DNA of 26,962 nt from DATKXO01 sp035528995 (GTDB taxonomy: Bacteria > Planctomycetota > Phycisphaerae > UBA1845): contig DATKXO010000374.1 in the NCBI GenBank assembly GCA_035528995.1, positions 1-26,962 of the forward strand. Reading direction: 5' to 3'. Position numbers and translations under genes: made by a program. Under the pieces are notes generated by a model. It saw nothing but the letters and a program-made list of their open reading frames with translations. It was not told the origin of the DNA and did not search any database. This document shows, in pieces, positions 1-9,769 of the stretch; within the stretch, counting starts at the first letter, position 1, and every line of letters starts with the position of its first letter.

Positions 1-79
1 GGCTGCACGAGGCGCCCATCAGGAACGGAACCATCACCAGGACCATCACGGCCAGACGCAAACGAGAGACCCTACGCAT
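1..79 (-). CDS. N-terminus of a secreted protein or lipoprotein (partial)
   Basis: Only the first 26 codons are inside the window; the gene runs off the left edge. The translation begins MRRVSRLRL, followed by a hydrophobic core (AVMVLVMVPFLMG) and then ASC. This is a typical n-region and h-region of a signal peptide, with a cysteine at residue 25 that could be lipidated, although the residue at -3 is Gly rather than the preferred Leu. A good ribosome binding site (GGTGGAG) lies about 5 nt upstream of the ATG at 79. It follows the MFS transporter gene on the same strand after about 110 bp, so it may be the last gene of that unit. The function cannot be told from this fragment. Confidence 0.6.
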   Translation of the reverse strand, partial: MRRVSRLRLAVMVLVMVPFLMGASCS

Positions 80-192
80 ATCTCCACCCTTTCCTTGCCT
101 TGCTGCTTGCCGCGTGTCGCACCATCGACTTCGTCGTTGCACCGCACCACCGCCCCGCTCCGCAGGCCGCGTTCCTCGCCCCAATGCGGGCA

Positions 193-1584
193 TTAGCCCG
201 GCGCCGGAGCCGCCGCGCCTCGCACCGTTGCCTCAGTCTTCGGAGCCTTCAGCGCCAGACCGATCGCCGCCGCCACCAGACACGCGATCCCCGCGATGAT
301 GAACGGCGTCTTCCACGCGTTCACGTCGCCCGGAGCATTGTCCTTGAAATAACCCGCGATCTGCGGGCCGACAATGCCCGCGATACCGTAGGCCAGAAAG
401 ACCCACGGGTAGTTCGACCCCAAGTTCTTGTTGCCGAAAAAGTCCGCCGTCGCCGCCGGGAACAACGCGAAGTTCCCGCCGAAGTTGAACCCGATGATGC
501 ACGCCCCGATGATCAGCCCGGCCTCCGTGCCGCCCACGCTGAAGAACAGCAGCAGCATCACGCCCTGGATCAGACACATCAGGAAGAGGGCCAGCTTGCG
601 GCCTATCGTGTCGGAGACCGTTCCCCAGATGATACGCCCCAGGCCATTGAGGATGGCCAGAAAAGCCATGGCTGTACCGGCCGCTTTTCCCGCCTCGGCG
701 ACAGCGGTTTCGCCGCTGAACACGCCGTTAGCGATGAGGCTGTCAGTGCCGAACAGCTTGATACAACCGATTACCATCAGGCCCGCCAGGGCCGACCCGA
801 TGAACATGAGCAGCAGCCCCCAGTATTGGGGCGTCGCTGCCATCTGACCGGCGGTCAGGTCGATGGCCCCGCTGGCGGCGGCGCTGCCGGCAGTGGGGGC
901 GGCGGGATTCCACCCCGCCGGCTTCCAGCCGGCCGGCGGATTCACCATGACCATGCTCCCCAGCAGCACCAGAACCAGAAACGCGATCCCGTAGATCACG
1001 AACACGCTCTGCACCCCGGGCAAACCGAAGACGTTCGTTGTGTTCAACAGCCCGCCGAACCAACTGCCCCCCAGCTTCACCCAGATCGTCGCCCCGAACC
1101 CGAAGCCCGCCACCGCCAGACCGGTGATCATCCCCTTCTTGTCCGGGAACCACTTCACGCCCACGGCAATCGGCACCACGTAGGCCAGCCCGATCCCGGC
1201 CCCGCCGATGATCCCGATGCAGAAGAACTGAGTCCAGAACGTCTTGCCCAACAACCCCCCCAGCACGTAGCCGACCCCCAGCACGATCCCACCCACCACC
1301 GCTACCTTCCGGGGGCCCGCCTTGGCCTGCCAGCGCCCGGCGAACAGCATCACCAGGGCGAACGTGGCCAATCCCGCCGAGAACACCCATTGCGTCTGCG
1401 TGGCGCTGAACCCGTAACCGCCGTCCGCCACCGGGACGGTCAGCTTCTTGGTAAACACGCTCCAGGCGTAGATCGCTCCCAGGCACAACTGGATGAGGAT
1501 GGCCCCAATAACCACGATCCAACGGTTCATCACCGCCGCGCCGCCGCCCGGCTGCAGCGCCGGGTCCGTCTTCTGGTCGCCCAT
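193..1584 (-). CDS. OFA-family MFS transporter (oxalate/formate antiporter type)
   Basis: A 463-residue inner-membrane carrier with about twelve hydrophobic segments. The N-terminal stretch (NRWIVVIGAILIQLCLGAIY followed by AWSVFTKKL) is characteristic of the OFA branch of the major facilitator superfamily, whose members move small carboxylates such as oxalate, formate, lactate, pyruvate or possibly acetate. The loop in the middle of the protein contains a Pro/Ala-rich stretch (PPAGWKPAGWNPAAP). I chose the ATG at 1584 (MGDQKTD) because GGGAG lies 7 nt upstream; an in-frame ATG six codons earlier has no better site. The gene lies 92 bp downstream of acs on the same strand, so a role in importing the carboxylate that Acs activates is a reasonable inference. 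The actual substrate cannot be read from the sequence. Confidence 0.88.
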   Translation of the reverse strand: MGDQKTDPALQPGGGAAVMNRWIVVIGAILIQLCLGAIYAWSVFTKKLTVPVADGGYGFSATQTQWVFSAGLATFALVMLFAGRWQAKAGPRKVAVVGGIVLGVGYVLGGLLGKTFWTQFFCIGIIGGAGIGLAYVVPIAVGVKWFPDKKGMITGLAVAGFGFGATIWVKLGGSWFGGLLNTTNVFGLPGVQSVFVIYGIAFLVLVLLGSMVMVNPPAGWKPAGWNPAAPTAGSAAASGAIDLTAGQMAATPQYWGLLLMFIGSALAGLMVIGCIKLFGTDSLIANGVFSGETAVAEAGKAAGTAMAFLAILNGLGRIIWGTVSDTIGRKLALFLMCLIQGVMLLLFFSVGGTEAGLIIGACIIGFNFGGNFALFPAATADFFGNKNLGSNYPWVFLAYGIAGIVGPQIAGYFKDNAPGDVNAWKTPFIIAGIACLVAAAIGLALKAPKTEATVRGAAAPAPG

Positions 1585-1676
1585 CGTCCGTCTCCCTGCC
1601 ACGGGTGCACGGAGGCATCGGCGACCCGCGGACGGGGCTCTAAGACCCCGCCGGCGGGCGCCGTCGCGTTGCCGCT

Positions 1677-3632
<1,956 letters not shown>

Positions 3633-3669
3633 CACAATCTCCTTGGTAGCGGACGCCCTTGCGCCACGG

Positions 3670-5094
3670 TCAGAACGTCAGCCGGGCCCGGAGCCCCATG
3701 ACGAACGCGTCATCGGTGCTGCTCAGAGCGCCGGGCCTGGCGATGTACTGCAAATCCGGTGTGATCTGCAACCAGGGGGTCACGTAAATGCTGTAATAAA
3801 GCTCGTATCCGGTCTCACGCAGGAGCGCCTCGTTGATCTCCCGACGATACTGTTGCGACGAGTGCACCGAGTACAGCCCGAAACCCAACACGTCCTTGCC
3901 GCGCTCGGGAATCAAACCCTGGTACTGAACGCCCGCCGACCAGAAGTTGCTCATCCGGTTGACGTCGCCCTGCCGGTGTCCGTACCGGAAGAACAGACCC
4001 AGTCCCTGGTCGTCCTCCGGCTGCTCGCGATACACCAACTGATCGAAGCTCACGTACCAGCCCACGTCACCGCTGTCGAAATGCGGCCGCCGCAGACCGC
4101 CCAGGCTGCTGATGATCTCCTGTTTGTCCCCGGGATCATAGATCAGCCCGAAACGGTAGTTGCCCGGCAGATCGCCCCGCTTGCTCGGAATCTTGGGCCG
4201 AAACTCGGTCTGGAAGTAGCCGAAAAAGTCCGCACTGTCGTGAAACGTCGTGTCCAGCCCCGTCCGGAAGATCCGGGCGTCCCCGTCCGACGCACCGATG
4301 GCGAACCCCAGCCACTCCGTCGGATCGATGAACGCCACCGCCCCCAGGCCGATGGGCAGCGGAACGATCGCATTGTTGTTGTCCAGGTACGTGTTCGAGA
4401 ACTGCTTGTCCTCCGAGTTCGCGTACGCGTTCCGATCGAACGCCATCTGCTGGTCCAGGTAGCCGAAACGAAAACGCAGCTTCTTGTCCAGCAAAGTCTG
4501 CTGATACTGCAGAACGTCGATGTACACCACCTTGTCGCCGTCCGCATCGTCGAACGGCTCGCCCAACGCGCCCACCTTCCGGTTCACGTTCCGGCTGAAG
4601 TGCCCCTTGGGCCACACGAACAGCTCGCCCCCGGGGATCAGACCCATCTTCTCCAAGTCCAGGAAGATGTGCAGGTCCCACGTCCCGCTGAGCCGCTGGG
4701 CGTTGGTCGTGTCCTGGCCGCCGTGGGCGTTCACCCCGTAGAACGTGTTGATGTACAGGTTGAACTTGAAGCCCAGGTCTTCCAGCTCCGTCCGCCGACC
4801 GCCCCAGTCGCCGGTCAACCGATCCCGCGTCCAGATGTCCTCGAAGAAGCCGCGACGCTGGGGCGGTTCCTCAACGCCCGCCTCCTCATCCTCGACCGTC
4901 GGCTGCTCCGCGACCGGAGGCCGCTCCTCGGCCACCGCGGTCTCTGTGCTCTGGAACTCGAGCGCCTCGGCCGCCGGCTCGTCTGCCGGCCGACCCTCCT
5001 GAGCCAGAACCGCCAACGGAAGGGCCAGCACCGCCCAGCAACCGAACGTGATGAACAGGCCCCATGCCGGGCCCGATCCGGGATTTGCGTCCAT
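3670..5094 (-). CDS. OprB-family carbohydrate-selective porin
   Basis: A 474-residue outer-membrane porin. Residues 1-31 form a signal peptide (hydrophobic GLFITFGCWAVLALPLAVLA, then cleavage before QEG). An acidic Pro/Glu-rich linker follows to about residue 85. The family hallmark comes next: RDRLTGDWGGRRTELEDLG, then FNLYINTFYGVNAHGG, with amphipathic beta-strand segments to the end (last residues LRARLTF, ending in the C-terminal Phe typical of outer-membrane barrels). I use the ATG at 5094 because a signal peptide begins there and GGTGGA precedes it by 8 nt. The reading frame stays open upstream to 5943, but that part has no porin-like sequence. Being first in the unit with acs and the transporter, it could supply the outer-membrane step of uptake; OprB relatives take sugars, but small acids could also pass. 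Confidence 0.88.
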   Translation of the reverse strand: MDANPGSGPAWGLFITFGCWAVLALPLAVLAQEGRPADEPAAEALEFQSTETAVAEERPPVAEQPTVEDEEAGVEEPPQRRGFFEDIWTRDRLTGDWGGRRTELEDLGFKFNLYINTFYGVNAHGGQDTTNAQRLSGTWDLHIFLDLEKMGLIPGGELFVWPKGHFSRNVNRKVGALGEPFDDADGDKVVYIDVLQYQQTLLDKKLRFRFGYLDQQMAFDRNAYANSEDKQFSNTYLDNNNAIVPLPIGLGAVAFIDPTEWLGFAIGASDGDARIFRTGLDTTFHDSADFFGYFQTEFRPKIPSKRGDLPGNYRFGLIYDPGDKQEIISSLGGLRRPHFDSGDVGWYVSFDQLVYREQPEDDQGLGLFFRYGHRQGDVNRMSNFWSAGVQYQGLIPERGKDVLGFGLYSVHSSQQYRREINEALLRETGYELYYSIYVTPWLQITPDLQYIARPGALSSTDDAFVMGLRARLTF

Positions 5095-5165
5095 TCGTCG
5101 TCCACCCGCCGCCGACCGGCCACCCGGGCATCCACACCCCTGGCCTGCCTGGCTTAATGACTTCG

Positions 5166-5195
5166 AATATACACCTCGACGCCCCGACGTGGCTA
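5166..5195 (-). promoter_or_regulatory. candidate sigma-70 promoter for the porin-acs-OFA unit
   Basis: Read on the minus strand, TAGCCA (5195-5190; 4 of 6 consensus) is followed after 18 bp by TATATT (5171-5166; 5 of 6). The predicted start would leave a leader of about 65 nt before the porin ATG. It is one of the few AT-rich spots in the GC-rich upstream region. The assignment is by eye and modest. Confidence 0.33.
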
Positions 5196-5579
5196 CACGC
5201 GCCCACAAACCGCGCCACCGGCCCTGCCAACGCAATCCCCGTCGAGTTCCCTCGCTCCTTGGCCCGCCTGCAAAACGGGCACCCCAGTCATAAGCAAACC
5301 ACGTGCCACCGCTTGCCAGGGGGACCCCCAACCTCCCCACCCCACCGGCCCGACCGGAGTATCCCGACCCCATGGTGGTATCTTCCTCAGCCTCCGATCG
5401 GAGCCCGGCCCCTCCACCCGCACGTTCGGATATCCGCCGCCGAAGGTCCGTTGGCCCCCCTCCACCCACCTCAACGAGCCGTTCGCGCAGTCGCGGCTCC
5501 CCCTCGCCCGGGCGGCGGCCCGGCACGCCGGGCGACGCCCTGAACCCAACCCATTTCCAGATGGCTTCCCTGTTGCAGA
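5196..5579. other. gene-free stretch upstream of the porin gene
   Basis: I see no credible gene here. All six frames give low-complexity Pro/Arg/Gly translations without recognisable motifs or start sites. It separates the candidate porin promoter from the GNAT remnant that begins at 5580. Confidence 0.5.
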
Positions 5580-5840
5580 CTATGACTTGCCGCCCCCGCT
5601 GCGGATCCTTCCCACCGGCCCCTCGGCACGCCCCCGGCTGTCGTCCGCCCGCTCCCGGAAGTGAATGGTCAGTTCGTGAACGTCTCCCACCAGCGCCGTC
5701 TCGATCGTAAAGCCCCGGTCCTGCATCAGACGCTGCATGCCCGCGTCCTCCGGCAGCGCCTTGGCCCTGAAACCGCGCACCCCCTTGATCCGCGCAATCT
5801 GGATCAGGTGATCCATCAACATCGAACCCAACACGCCTCA
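5580..5840 (-). pseudogene. remnant of a GNAT acetyltransferase domain (C-terminal half)
   Basis: The minus-strand frame from 5834 reads GSMLMDHLIQIARIKGVRGF, then KALPEDAGMQRLMQDRGF and TIETALVGDVHELTIHF. This is the second half of a GNAT fold: the helix after the acetyl-CoA loop, the strand ending in F.A..LPE, and the LM...GF motif near the end. It matches the layout of the C-terminal domain of the CoA-transferase/GNAT fusion in this window (GTGLMKTLVDAARANGVAGF, then LAANHGMLRVFHRCGY). The N-terminal half is missing: an in-frame TGA (5838-5840) lies just before the acetyl-CoA loop, and only about 15 uninformative codons precede it before the thioredoxin gene ends. A GTG at 5832-5834 could start an 84-residue peptide, but this would not be a complete GNAT domain. 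I read it as a truncated relic. Confidence 0.55.
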
Positions 5841-5881
5841 GACCCGATGCACGAACCGTACGCGGAACCGGATCAACCTGT

Positions 5882-6361
5882 CTACACCCGTACCACCCTC
5901 TCCAGCCGCCCGAGAAACGCCGCCGGCCCCTCGACCTCCCCAACGCGATCGACGATGAAACCGTCCCGATCGACGAGCACCACGTGGGGGACGACCGTTA
6001 CGCCGTACCAGTCACCCAGCATCGGCCACTTGTCCAGATCGACCGTTACGAACTGTGTTTCGGTCAGCACCTTGGCCACGTCCGGATGCTGGAGCACCTC
6101 TTCCTTCAGACGCTGACACGCACCGCACCACGCCGCCTCGAACGCCAGGACGATCGGCCGGCCGGCCCTGCCCGCCTCCTCGAACGCTAGGGCCAGAAAC
6201 TCCGGGGCATCGTCCGGAACGGGCGCTCGCACGCGCCGCGGCACCGTGGTCGAAACATCCGGCACGGATACCTCAAAGACGCTGAACCGGGGGCCCTGCT
6301 CGGTGATCGCCCGGGCGAGCCCCTCCGCCGTGATCCGCGCCGAGTCATACGAGACGGTCAC
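5882..6361 (-). CDS. thioredoxin-like domain protein, 3' part of a frame-broken gene
   Basis: A 159-residue open frame from GTG 6361. Residues 1-20 (TVSYDSARITAEGLARAIT) look like the last strand and helix of a heavy-metal-associated (HMA) domain. Residues 70-140 form a thioredoxin fold of the DsbD-gamma/Thioredoxin_7 type: AAWCGACQRL with Cys79 and Cys82, VTVDLDKWP, and the cis-proline stretch TVVPHVVLVD (Pro125). It would act as a thiol-disulfide reductase or exchange protein. Coding-like sequence in the same frame continues upstream (ASLEGTKATEAITWDYAKDL) but meets TGA codons at 6446-6448 and 6437-6439. The natural start, with AAAGGA before ATG 6507, lies in a different frame. GTG 6361 is therefore probably not the original start. 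The protein has no membrane segment or signal peptide in what is visible. Confidence 0.6.
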   Translation of the reverse strand: MTVSYDSARITAEGLARAITEQGPRFSVFEVSVPDVSTTVPRRVRAPVPDDAPEFLALAFEEAGRAGRPIVLAFEAAWCGACQRLKEEVLQHPDVAKVLTETQFVTVDLDKWPMLGDWYGVTVVPHVVLVDRDGFIVDRVGEVEGPAAFLGRLERVVRV

Positions 6362-6507
6362 CAGGTCCTTCGCATAGTCCCAGGTGATCGCTTCCGTCGC
6401 CTTGGTCCCTTCCAGGGACGCATTGACCTGATCCGGTCACCCCAGTCACGTAGCGCCGGACTGGGTCTTCATCACCCCCCGACGTGGAACGTCACTTTCT
6501 CGATCAT
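6362..6507 (-). pseudogene. frame-broken 5' part (HMA domain) of the thioredoxin gene
   Basis: ATG 6507, with GGAAAGGA upstream, opens MIEKVTFHVGG, a standard HMA-domain first strand, and stops at TGA 6472-6474 straight after a run of six G (minus strand; 6475-6480). One base shift continues as VMKTQSGAT, the third frame gives YVTGVTGS, and the thioredoxin frame resumes as VNASLEGTKATEAITWDYAK. At least two frame changes are thus needed to connect the start to the thioredoxin part. This means real decay or sequencing indels, the G-run being a classic place for the latter. Confidence 0.55.
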
Positions 6508-6632
6508 CGCTGTTCCTTTCCAGATGCGCCACGACTTGCGACCGCTCACGTGGTCTCGCCCGGCCATCCTACCCCCACCGCCCGAGCTTTCCCACGTCTC
6601 GCCTCGCCGCCATCGGGCGTCTCCCGCACCCC

Positions 6633-6653
6633 ATTCCGCGTTCCGAATCCCGC
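6633..6653. repeat. dispersed 21-bp intergenic repeat, copy 1
   Basis: The sequence ATTCCGCGTTCCGAATCCCG plus a final C matches 7102-7122 at 20 of 21 positions (one G/A difference). It is itself built from ATTCCG/TTCCGAAT-like units. Confidence 0.7.
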
Positions 6654-6737
6654 TTTCCGACGTCGCTACGTGGCTTTTCCGCAATTCAGCCCCTGCCAGA
6701 GCGATCACGCGCCAAGTTATAAGTAGGGGCGACCCCA

Positions 6738-6788
6738 CCGGGCTGGCATGGGTCCGCAACGCGCCCGGGTGGCATGGGGCCGCACCGC
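6738..6788. repeat. imperfect tandem duplication of about 25 bp
   Basis: The segment starting CCGGGCTGGCATGGGTCCGC (6738) is followed directly by CCCGGGTGGCATGGGGCCGC (6764), each ending in A-C-GCG. The two halves differ at a few bases and by a one-base indel. Both are GC-rich and could form stems. Function unknown. Confidence 0.5.
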
Positions 6789-7101
6789 GGACCCGTGCGA
6801 ACGCCGCTCGCCCGGGCCATCAAGGAGCCTCAATAGGCCCCGGAATGAAGTGTCAACGCGAAATGTTCAAAATGCGGCGTTCTCACGAAACCAAAACCCC
6901 CCGAGCGGAATCTAACCCGCTGCCCAACAGAGAGTTACCGCCCATCCACCCCGCGCCCAACTCGTCGAAACGCGCTCGAAAAAACGCCGAAGCGCGCACA
7001 AACCGGCGCCAAACTCGCCCATCCCCGCCCGTAACCACCCCGTCGCCTGCACAAAACGGATCGAACGCAACACCGGCTGTGGCGGCCCTCCTCCACACCC
7101 G

Positions 7102-7122
7102 ATTCCGCATTCCGAATCCCGC
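7102..7122. repeat. dispersed 21-bp intergenic repeat, copy 2
   Basis: The sequence ATTCCGCATTCCGAATCCCG plus a final C is 20/21 identical to 6633-6653, 469 bp away in the same orientation. It lies just before the heptamer array. Confidence 0.7.
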
Positions 7123-7143
7123 ACTCGCCTTGTTCCGAGTTCG

Positions 7144-7213
7144 CCAATCTCCAATCTCCAATCGCCAATCTCCAATCTCCAATCCCCAATCCCCAATCTC
7201 CAATCTCCAATAC
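7144..7213. repeat. heptamer tandem array (CCAATCT)n
   Basis: Nine complete 7-bp units of CCAATC plus T, G or C, followed by a degenerate tenth (CCAATAC), run without interruption from 7144. Variation is confined to the seventh base (T, T, G, T, T, C, C, T, T). The array ends about 115 bp before the CoA-transferase start. The unit length of seven would shift any reading frame and argues for non-coding sequence. Such arrays usually arise by slippage. Confidence 0.9.
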
Positions 7214-7328
7214 AGTGTGTCGCCCTTCGGCACGCCGTTTGCTACCAGCAACCTCGGGTTCGGGGCTTCCCACACGGGCGCGTTTTGGACGACCTGTGAG
7301 GGGCACGAACTGCGCGGAGATATCGGTC

Positions 7329-9233
7329 ATGGCCGTTGCACCTCAGGTGGCTCCCTGGCAGGAGCGGTACAACAACAAGCTGGTCTCGCCCAAGCACGCC
7401 GTCACTACCGTCCGCCACGGGCAGCGCGTCTTCATCGGGTCCGGGGCCGCCGAGCCTCAGACCCTCGTCGATGCCCTCTCTGCTCGCGAAGACCTCAGCG
7501 ACACCGAGATCGTTCACATCCTTACCCTCGGCGTGGCCACCTACACCCAGCCCAAGCTCGGCAGCCGCTTCCGCCACAACGCCTATTTCATCGGCCCCAA
7601 CGTCCGCGAGGCCGTGGCCCAGGGCCGGGCCGACTACACGCCCATCTTCCTCTCCGAGATTCCCGAGCTCTTCCACAGCGGCCGGGTCGTCGTCGACGTG
7701 GCCCTGATTATGGTCAGCCCGCCCGACGAGCACGGCTACTGCAGCTACGGCGTCTCCTGCGACATCGTCAAGGCCGCCACCGAGAACGCCAACTTCGTCA
7801 TCGCCGAGGTCAACGCCCAGATGCCGCGCGTCCTGGGAGACTGCTTCATCCACGTGCGGGACATCGACATGCTCGTGGCCAGCGACCGCCCGGTGCTCGA
7901 GGCCGTCCAGGGCGAACCCGCCCCCCTGGCCATGCGCATCGGGCGCCACATCGCCGCCCTCATCGAGGACGGTGCCACCCTCCAGCTCGGCATCGGAACC
8001 ATCCCCGACGCCGTCCTGCACTTCCTGGGCGAGTTCAAAAACCTCGGCATCCACACCGAGATGTTCAGCGACGGCGTCATCCCCCTGGTGGACAGCGGCG
8101 TGGTCAACAACTCCGAGAAGTCCATCCACCGAGGCAAAATCGTCATGAGCTTCGTCATGGGCTCGCGCAAGCTCTACGACTTCATCAACAACAACCCCAT
8201 GGTCGAGTGCCACCCCACCGAGTACACCAACGATCCCTTCATCATCGCCCAGAACGACAAGATGATCTCCATCAACTCGGCCATCGAGGTGGACCTCACC
8301 GGGCAAGTGTGTGCCGATTCGCTCGGCGAGATGTTCTACAGCGGAATCGGCGGCCAGGTGGACTTCGTCCGCGGCGCCGCACGCTCCAAGGGCGGCAAGC
8401 CCATCATCGCCCTGCCCTCCACCGCCCACAACGAGGCCATCTCCCGCATCGTCCCCACCCTCAAGCCCGGGGCCGGCGTGGTCACCAGCCGCGGAGACGT
8501 CCACTACGTCGTCACCGAGTACGGCTCCGCCTACCTCCATGGAAAGAACATGCGCGAGCGGGCCATGGCCCTCATCCAGATCGCACACCCCAAGTTCCGA
8601 CCCTGGCTCCTGGGCGAGGCCAAGGCCCGAAACATGGTCTACGCCGACCAGATCGAGATGCCCGTCACCACCCCCATCTATCCCGAAGAGCTCGAACGCT
8701 GGATCGACCTCAAGGACGGCTCCAAGTTCTTCCTGCGACCGCTCAAGCTCACCGACGAGCCCCTGCTGCGAGAGATGTTCTACAAGCTCTCCCCCGAGTC
8801 CGTGCACTACCGCTTCTTCCGTATGCTCAAGTCCCTCCCCCACGAAAGGCTCCAGGAGTTCCTGCGAGTGGATTACGACGCCGACATGGCCCTGGTCGGG
8901 ATGCCCGGACGAGGCGAGGAGCGGCCCATCGTCGCCATCGCCCATTACAGCAAGGATCAACGTACCAACCTGGCCGACGCCGCCTTCCTCGTCCGCGACG
9001 ACTGGCAGGGCAAGGGCGTGGGCACCGGTCTGATGAAGACCCTCGTTGATGCCGCCCGGGCCAACGGCGTCGCCGGATTCACCGCCGACGTCCTGGCCGC
9101 CAACCACGGCATGCTGCGAGTCTTCCACCGCTGCGGATATCACGTCGAGAGTGAGATGGAAGAGGGCGTCTATCACCTCCTGATCCCCTTCACCAAGAAG
9201 CGGGCCAGGAGACGCAAGGCCAAGTCAGTATAG
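7329..9233 (+). CDS. acetyl-CoA hydrolase/transferase fused to a C-terminal GNAT acetyltransferase domain
   Basis: A 634-residue two-domain protein. Residues 1-450 are an acetyl-CoA hydrolase/4-hydroxybutyrate CoA-transferase fold: the active-site Glu is expected in SAIEVDLTGQ (Glu320), and GIGGQVDFVRGA (339-350) is the family's conserved glycine loop. Residues 460-625 are a GNAT domain with the acetyl-CoA loop WQGKGVG (559-565) and a GF-like end (FHRCGY). It would transfer CoA between acetyl-CoA and another short-chain acid such as butyrate or 4-hydroxybutyrate; the GNAT part may acetylate proteins or small molecules. Fusions of this type are known, but the GNAT role is unclear. ATG 7329 (MAVAPQ) has GGAG 9 nt upstream; the in-frame extension to 7215 runs into the heptamer array and is not protein-like. 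It stands alone on its strand apart from the MazG-like gene 99 bp downstream. Confidence 0.93.
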   Translation: MAVAPQVAPWQERYNNKLVSPKHAVTTVRHGQRVFIGSGAAEPQTLVDALSAREDLSDTEIVHILTLGVATYTQPKLGSRFRHNAYFIGPNVREAVAQGRADYTPIFLSEIPELFHSGRVVVDVALIMVSPPDEHGYCSYGVSCDIVKAATENANFVIAEVNAQMPRVLGDCFIHVRDIDMLVASDRPVLEAVQGEPAPLAMRIGRHIAALIEDGATLQLGIGTIPDAVLHFLGEFKNLGIHTEMFSDGVIPLVDSGVVNNSEKSIHRGKIVMSFVMGSRKLYDFINNNPMVECHPTEYTNDPFIIAQNDKMISINSAIEVDLTGQVCADSLGEMFYSGIGGQVDFVRGAARSKGGKPIIALPSTAHNEAISRIVPTLKPGAGVVTSRGDVHYVVTEYGSAYLHGKNMRERAMALIQIAHPKFRPWLLGEAKARNMVYADQIEMPVTTPIYPEELERWIDLKDGSKFFLRPLKLTDEPLLREMFYKLSPESVHYRFFRMLKSLPHERLQEFLRVDYDADMALVGMPGRGEERPIVAIAHYSKDQRTNLADAAFLVRDDWQGKGVGTGLMKTLVDAARANGVAGFTADVLAANHGMLRVFHRCGYHVESEMEEGVYHLLIPFTKKRARRRKAKSV

Positions 9234-9332
9234 CCCGGGGCTGGCGGCGGCGAGGGCGGTCGGCCGTTGACCGCACCCGACGTGCCGGTACCATCGGCAC
9301 ACGCGAGACGAGTATCACCGCGGAGCGAAGCC

Positions 9333-9686
9333 ATGGGCGATCAGAACACGACGGTCCAGGAACTGCGCCAAATGATCGCCGCTTTCGTGGCCGAACGAGA
9401 GTGGGAGAAGTTCCACGATCCCAAAAACCTGGCCGCCTCCATCGCCATCGAAACCGCCGAGCTCATGGAACACTTCCAGTGGCTCCGCACCGACCAGCTC
9501 GACCAGACCAGGCGCGACCCCGAGCAGATGGCACAGATCCGCGAGGAGGTCGCCGACGTCACCGCCTTCCTGCTCAGCTTCGCCAACGCCATGGACATCG
9601 ACCTGTCCGACGCCCTGCGGGCCAAAATGACCAAAAACGCCGACAAGTACCCGGCCGACGAGTACCGCGGCCGGTTCAAGAAGTGA
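9333..9686 (+). CDS. MazG-like nucleotide pyrophosphohydrolase (dCTPase/RS21-C6 type)
   Basis: A 117-residue all-helical protein of single MazG-domain length. The metal-binding pattern is complete: E40, E43 and E46 in AIETAELMEHFQW, and E71, E72 and D75 in REEVADVTAF. The N-terminal WEKFHDPKNLA is typical of the small, dCTP-pyrophosphatase-like branch, which hydrolyses (d)NTPs to NMP and pyrophosphate and cleans non-canonical nucleotides from the pool. The ATG at 9333 is chosen because the family's N-terminus starts here and GGAG lies 9 nt upstream; the longer open frame from 9267 adds only low-complexity residues. It follows the CoA-transferase gene by 99 bp but has no evident functional link to it. 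Confidence 0.92.
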   Translation: MGDQNTTVQELRQMIAAFVAEREWEKFHDPKNLAASIAIETAELMEHFQWLRTDQLDQTRRDPEQMAQIREEVADVTAFLLSFANAMDIDLSDALRAKMTKNADKYPADEYRGRFKK

Positions 9687-9769
9687 CAACTACTTGGCAC
9701 ACCATGCCGGAGGCGCGCCGCCAACCCCTCCGGGCCCTCGACCCGTCCGAACATCCCCGGCGATGATGG

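Larger units (their letters stand above)
6508..7328. other. about 0.8 kb intergenic region with repeats, no gene
   Basis: The region separates the minus-strand thioredoxin relic from the plus-strand CoA-transferase gene. I find no frame with recognisable protein features. It holds two copies of a 21-bp element (6633-6653, 7102-7122), an imperfect 25-bp direct duplication (6738-6788) and a heptamer array (7144-7213), each listed separately. No convincing promoter for the CoA-transferase gene was found; its ribosome binding site is GGAG about 9 nt before ATG 7329. Confidence 0.6.

Noticed and set aside
1647..1658. Perfect 12-bp palindrome CCCGCCGGCGGG after acs as a terminator
   Set aside because: It has no loop and no T-run, and such GC palindromes occur by chance in this composition.
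3633..3635. GTG start for acs directly before the ATG
   Set aside because: The Shine-Dalgarno sequence is only 3 nt from the GTG but 6 nt from the ATG.
5095..5943. Upstream extension of the porin reading frame (up to 757 residues in total)
   Set aside because: The added sequence is Gly/Arg-rich without family similarity, a signal peptide and ribosome binding site lie at 5094, and the region overlaps a GNAT-like remnant in another frame.
7144..7213. Heptamer array as a CRISPR array
   Set aside because: The units are 7 bp, contiguous and lack spacers; this is simple tandem repetition.
6524..9049. Long plus-strand open frame of 841 codons
   Set aside because: It is a Pro/Arg/His-rich out-of-frame reading over the intergenic repeats and the CoA-transferase gene, which is clearly coded in another frame.
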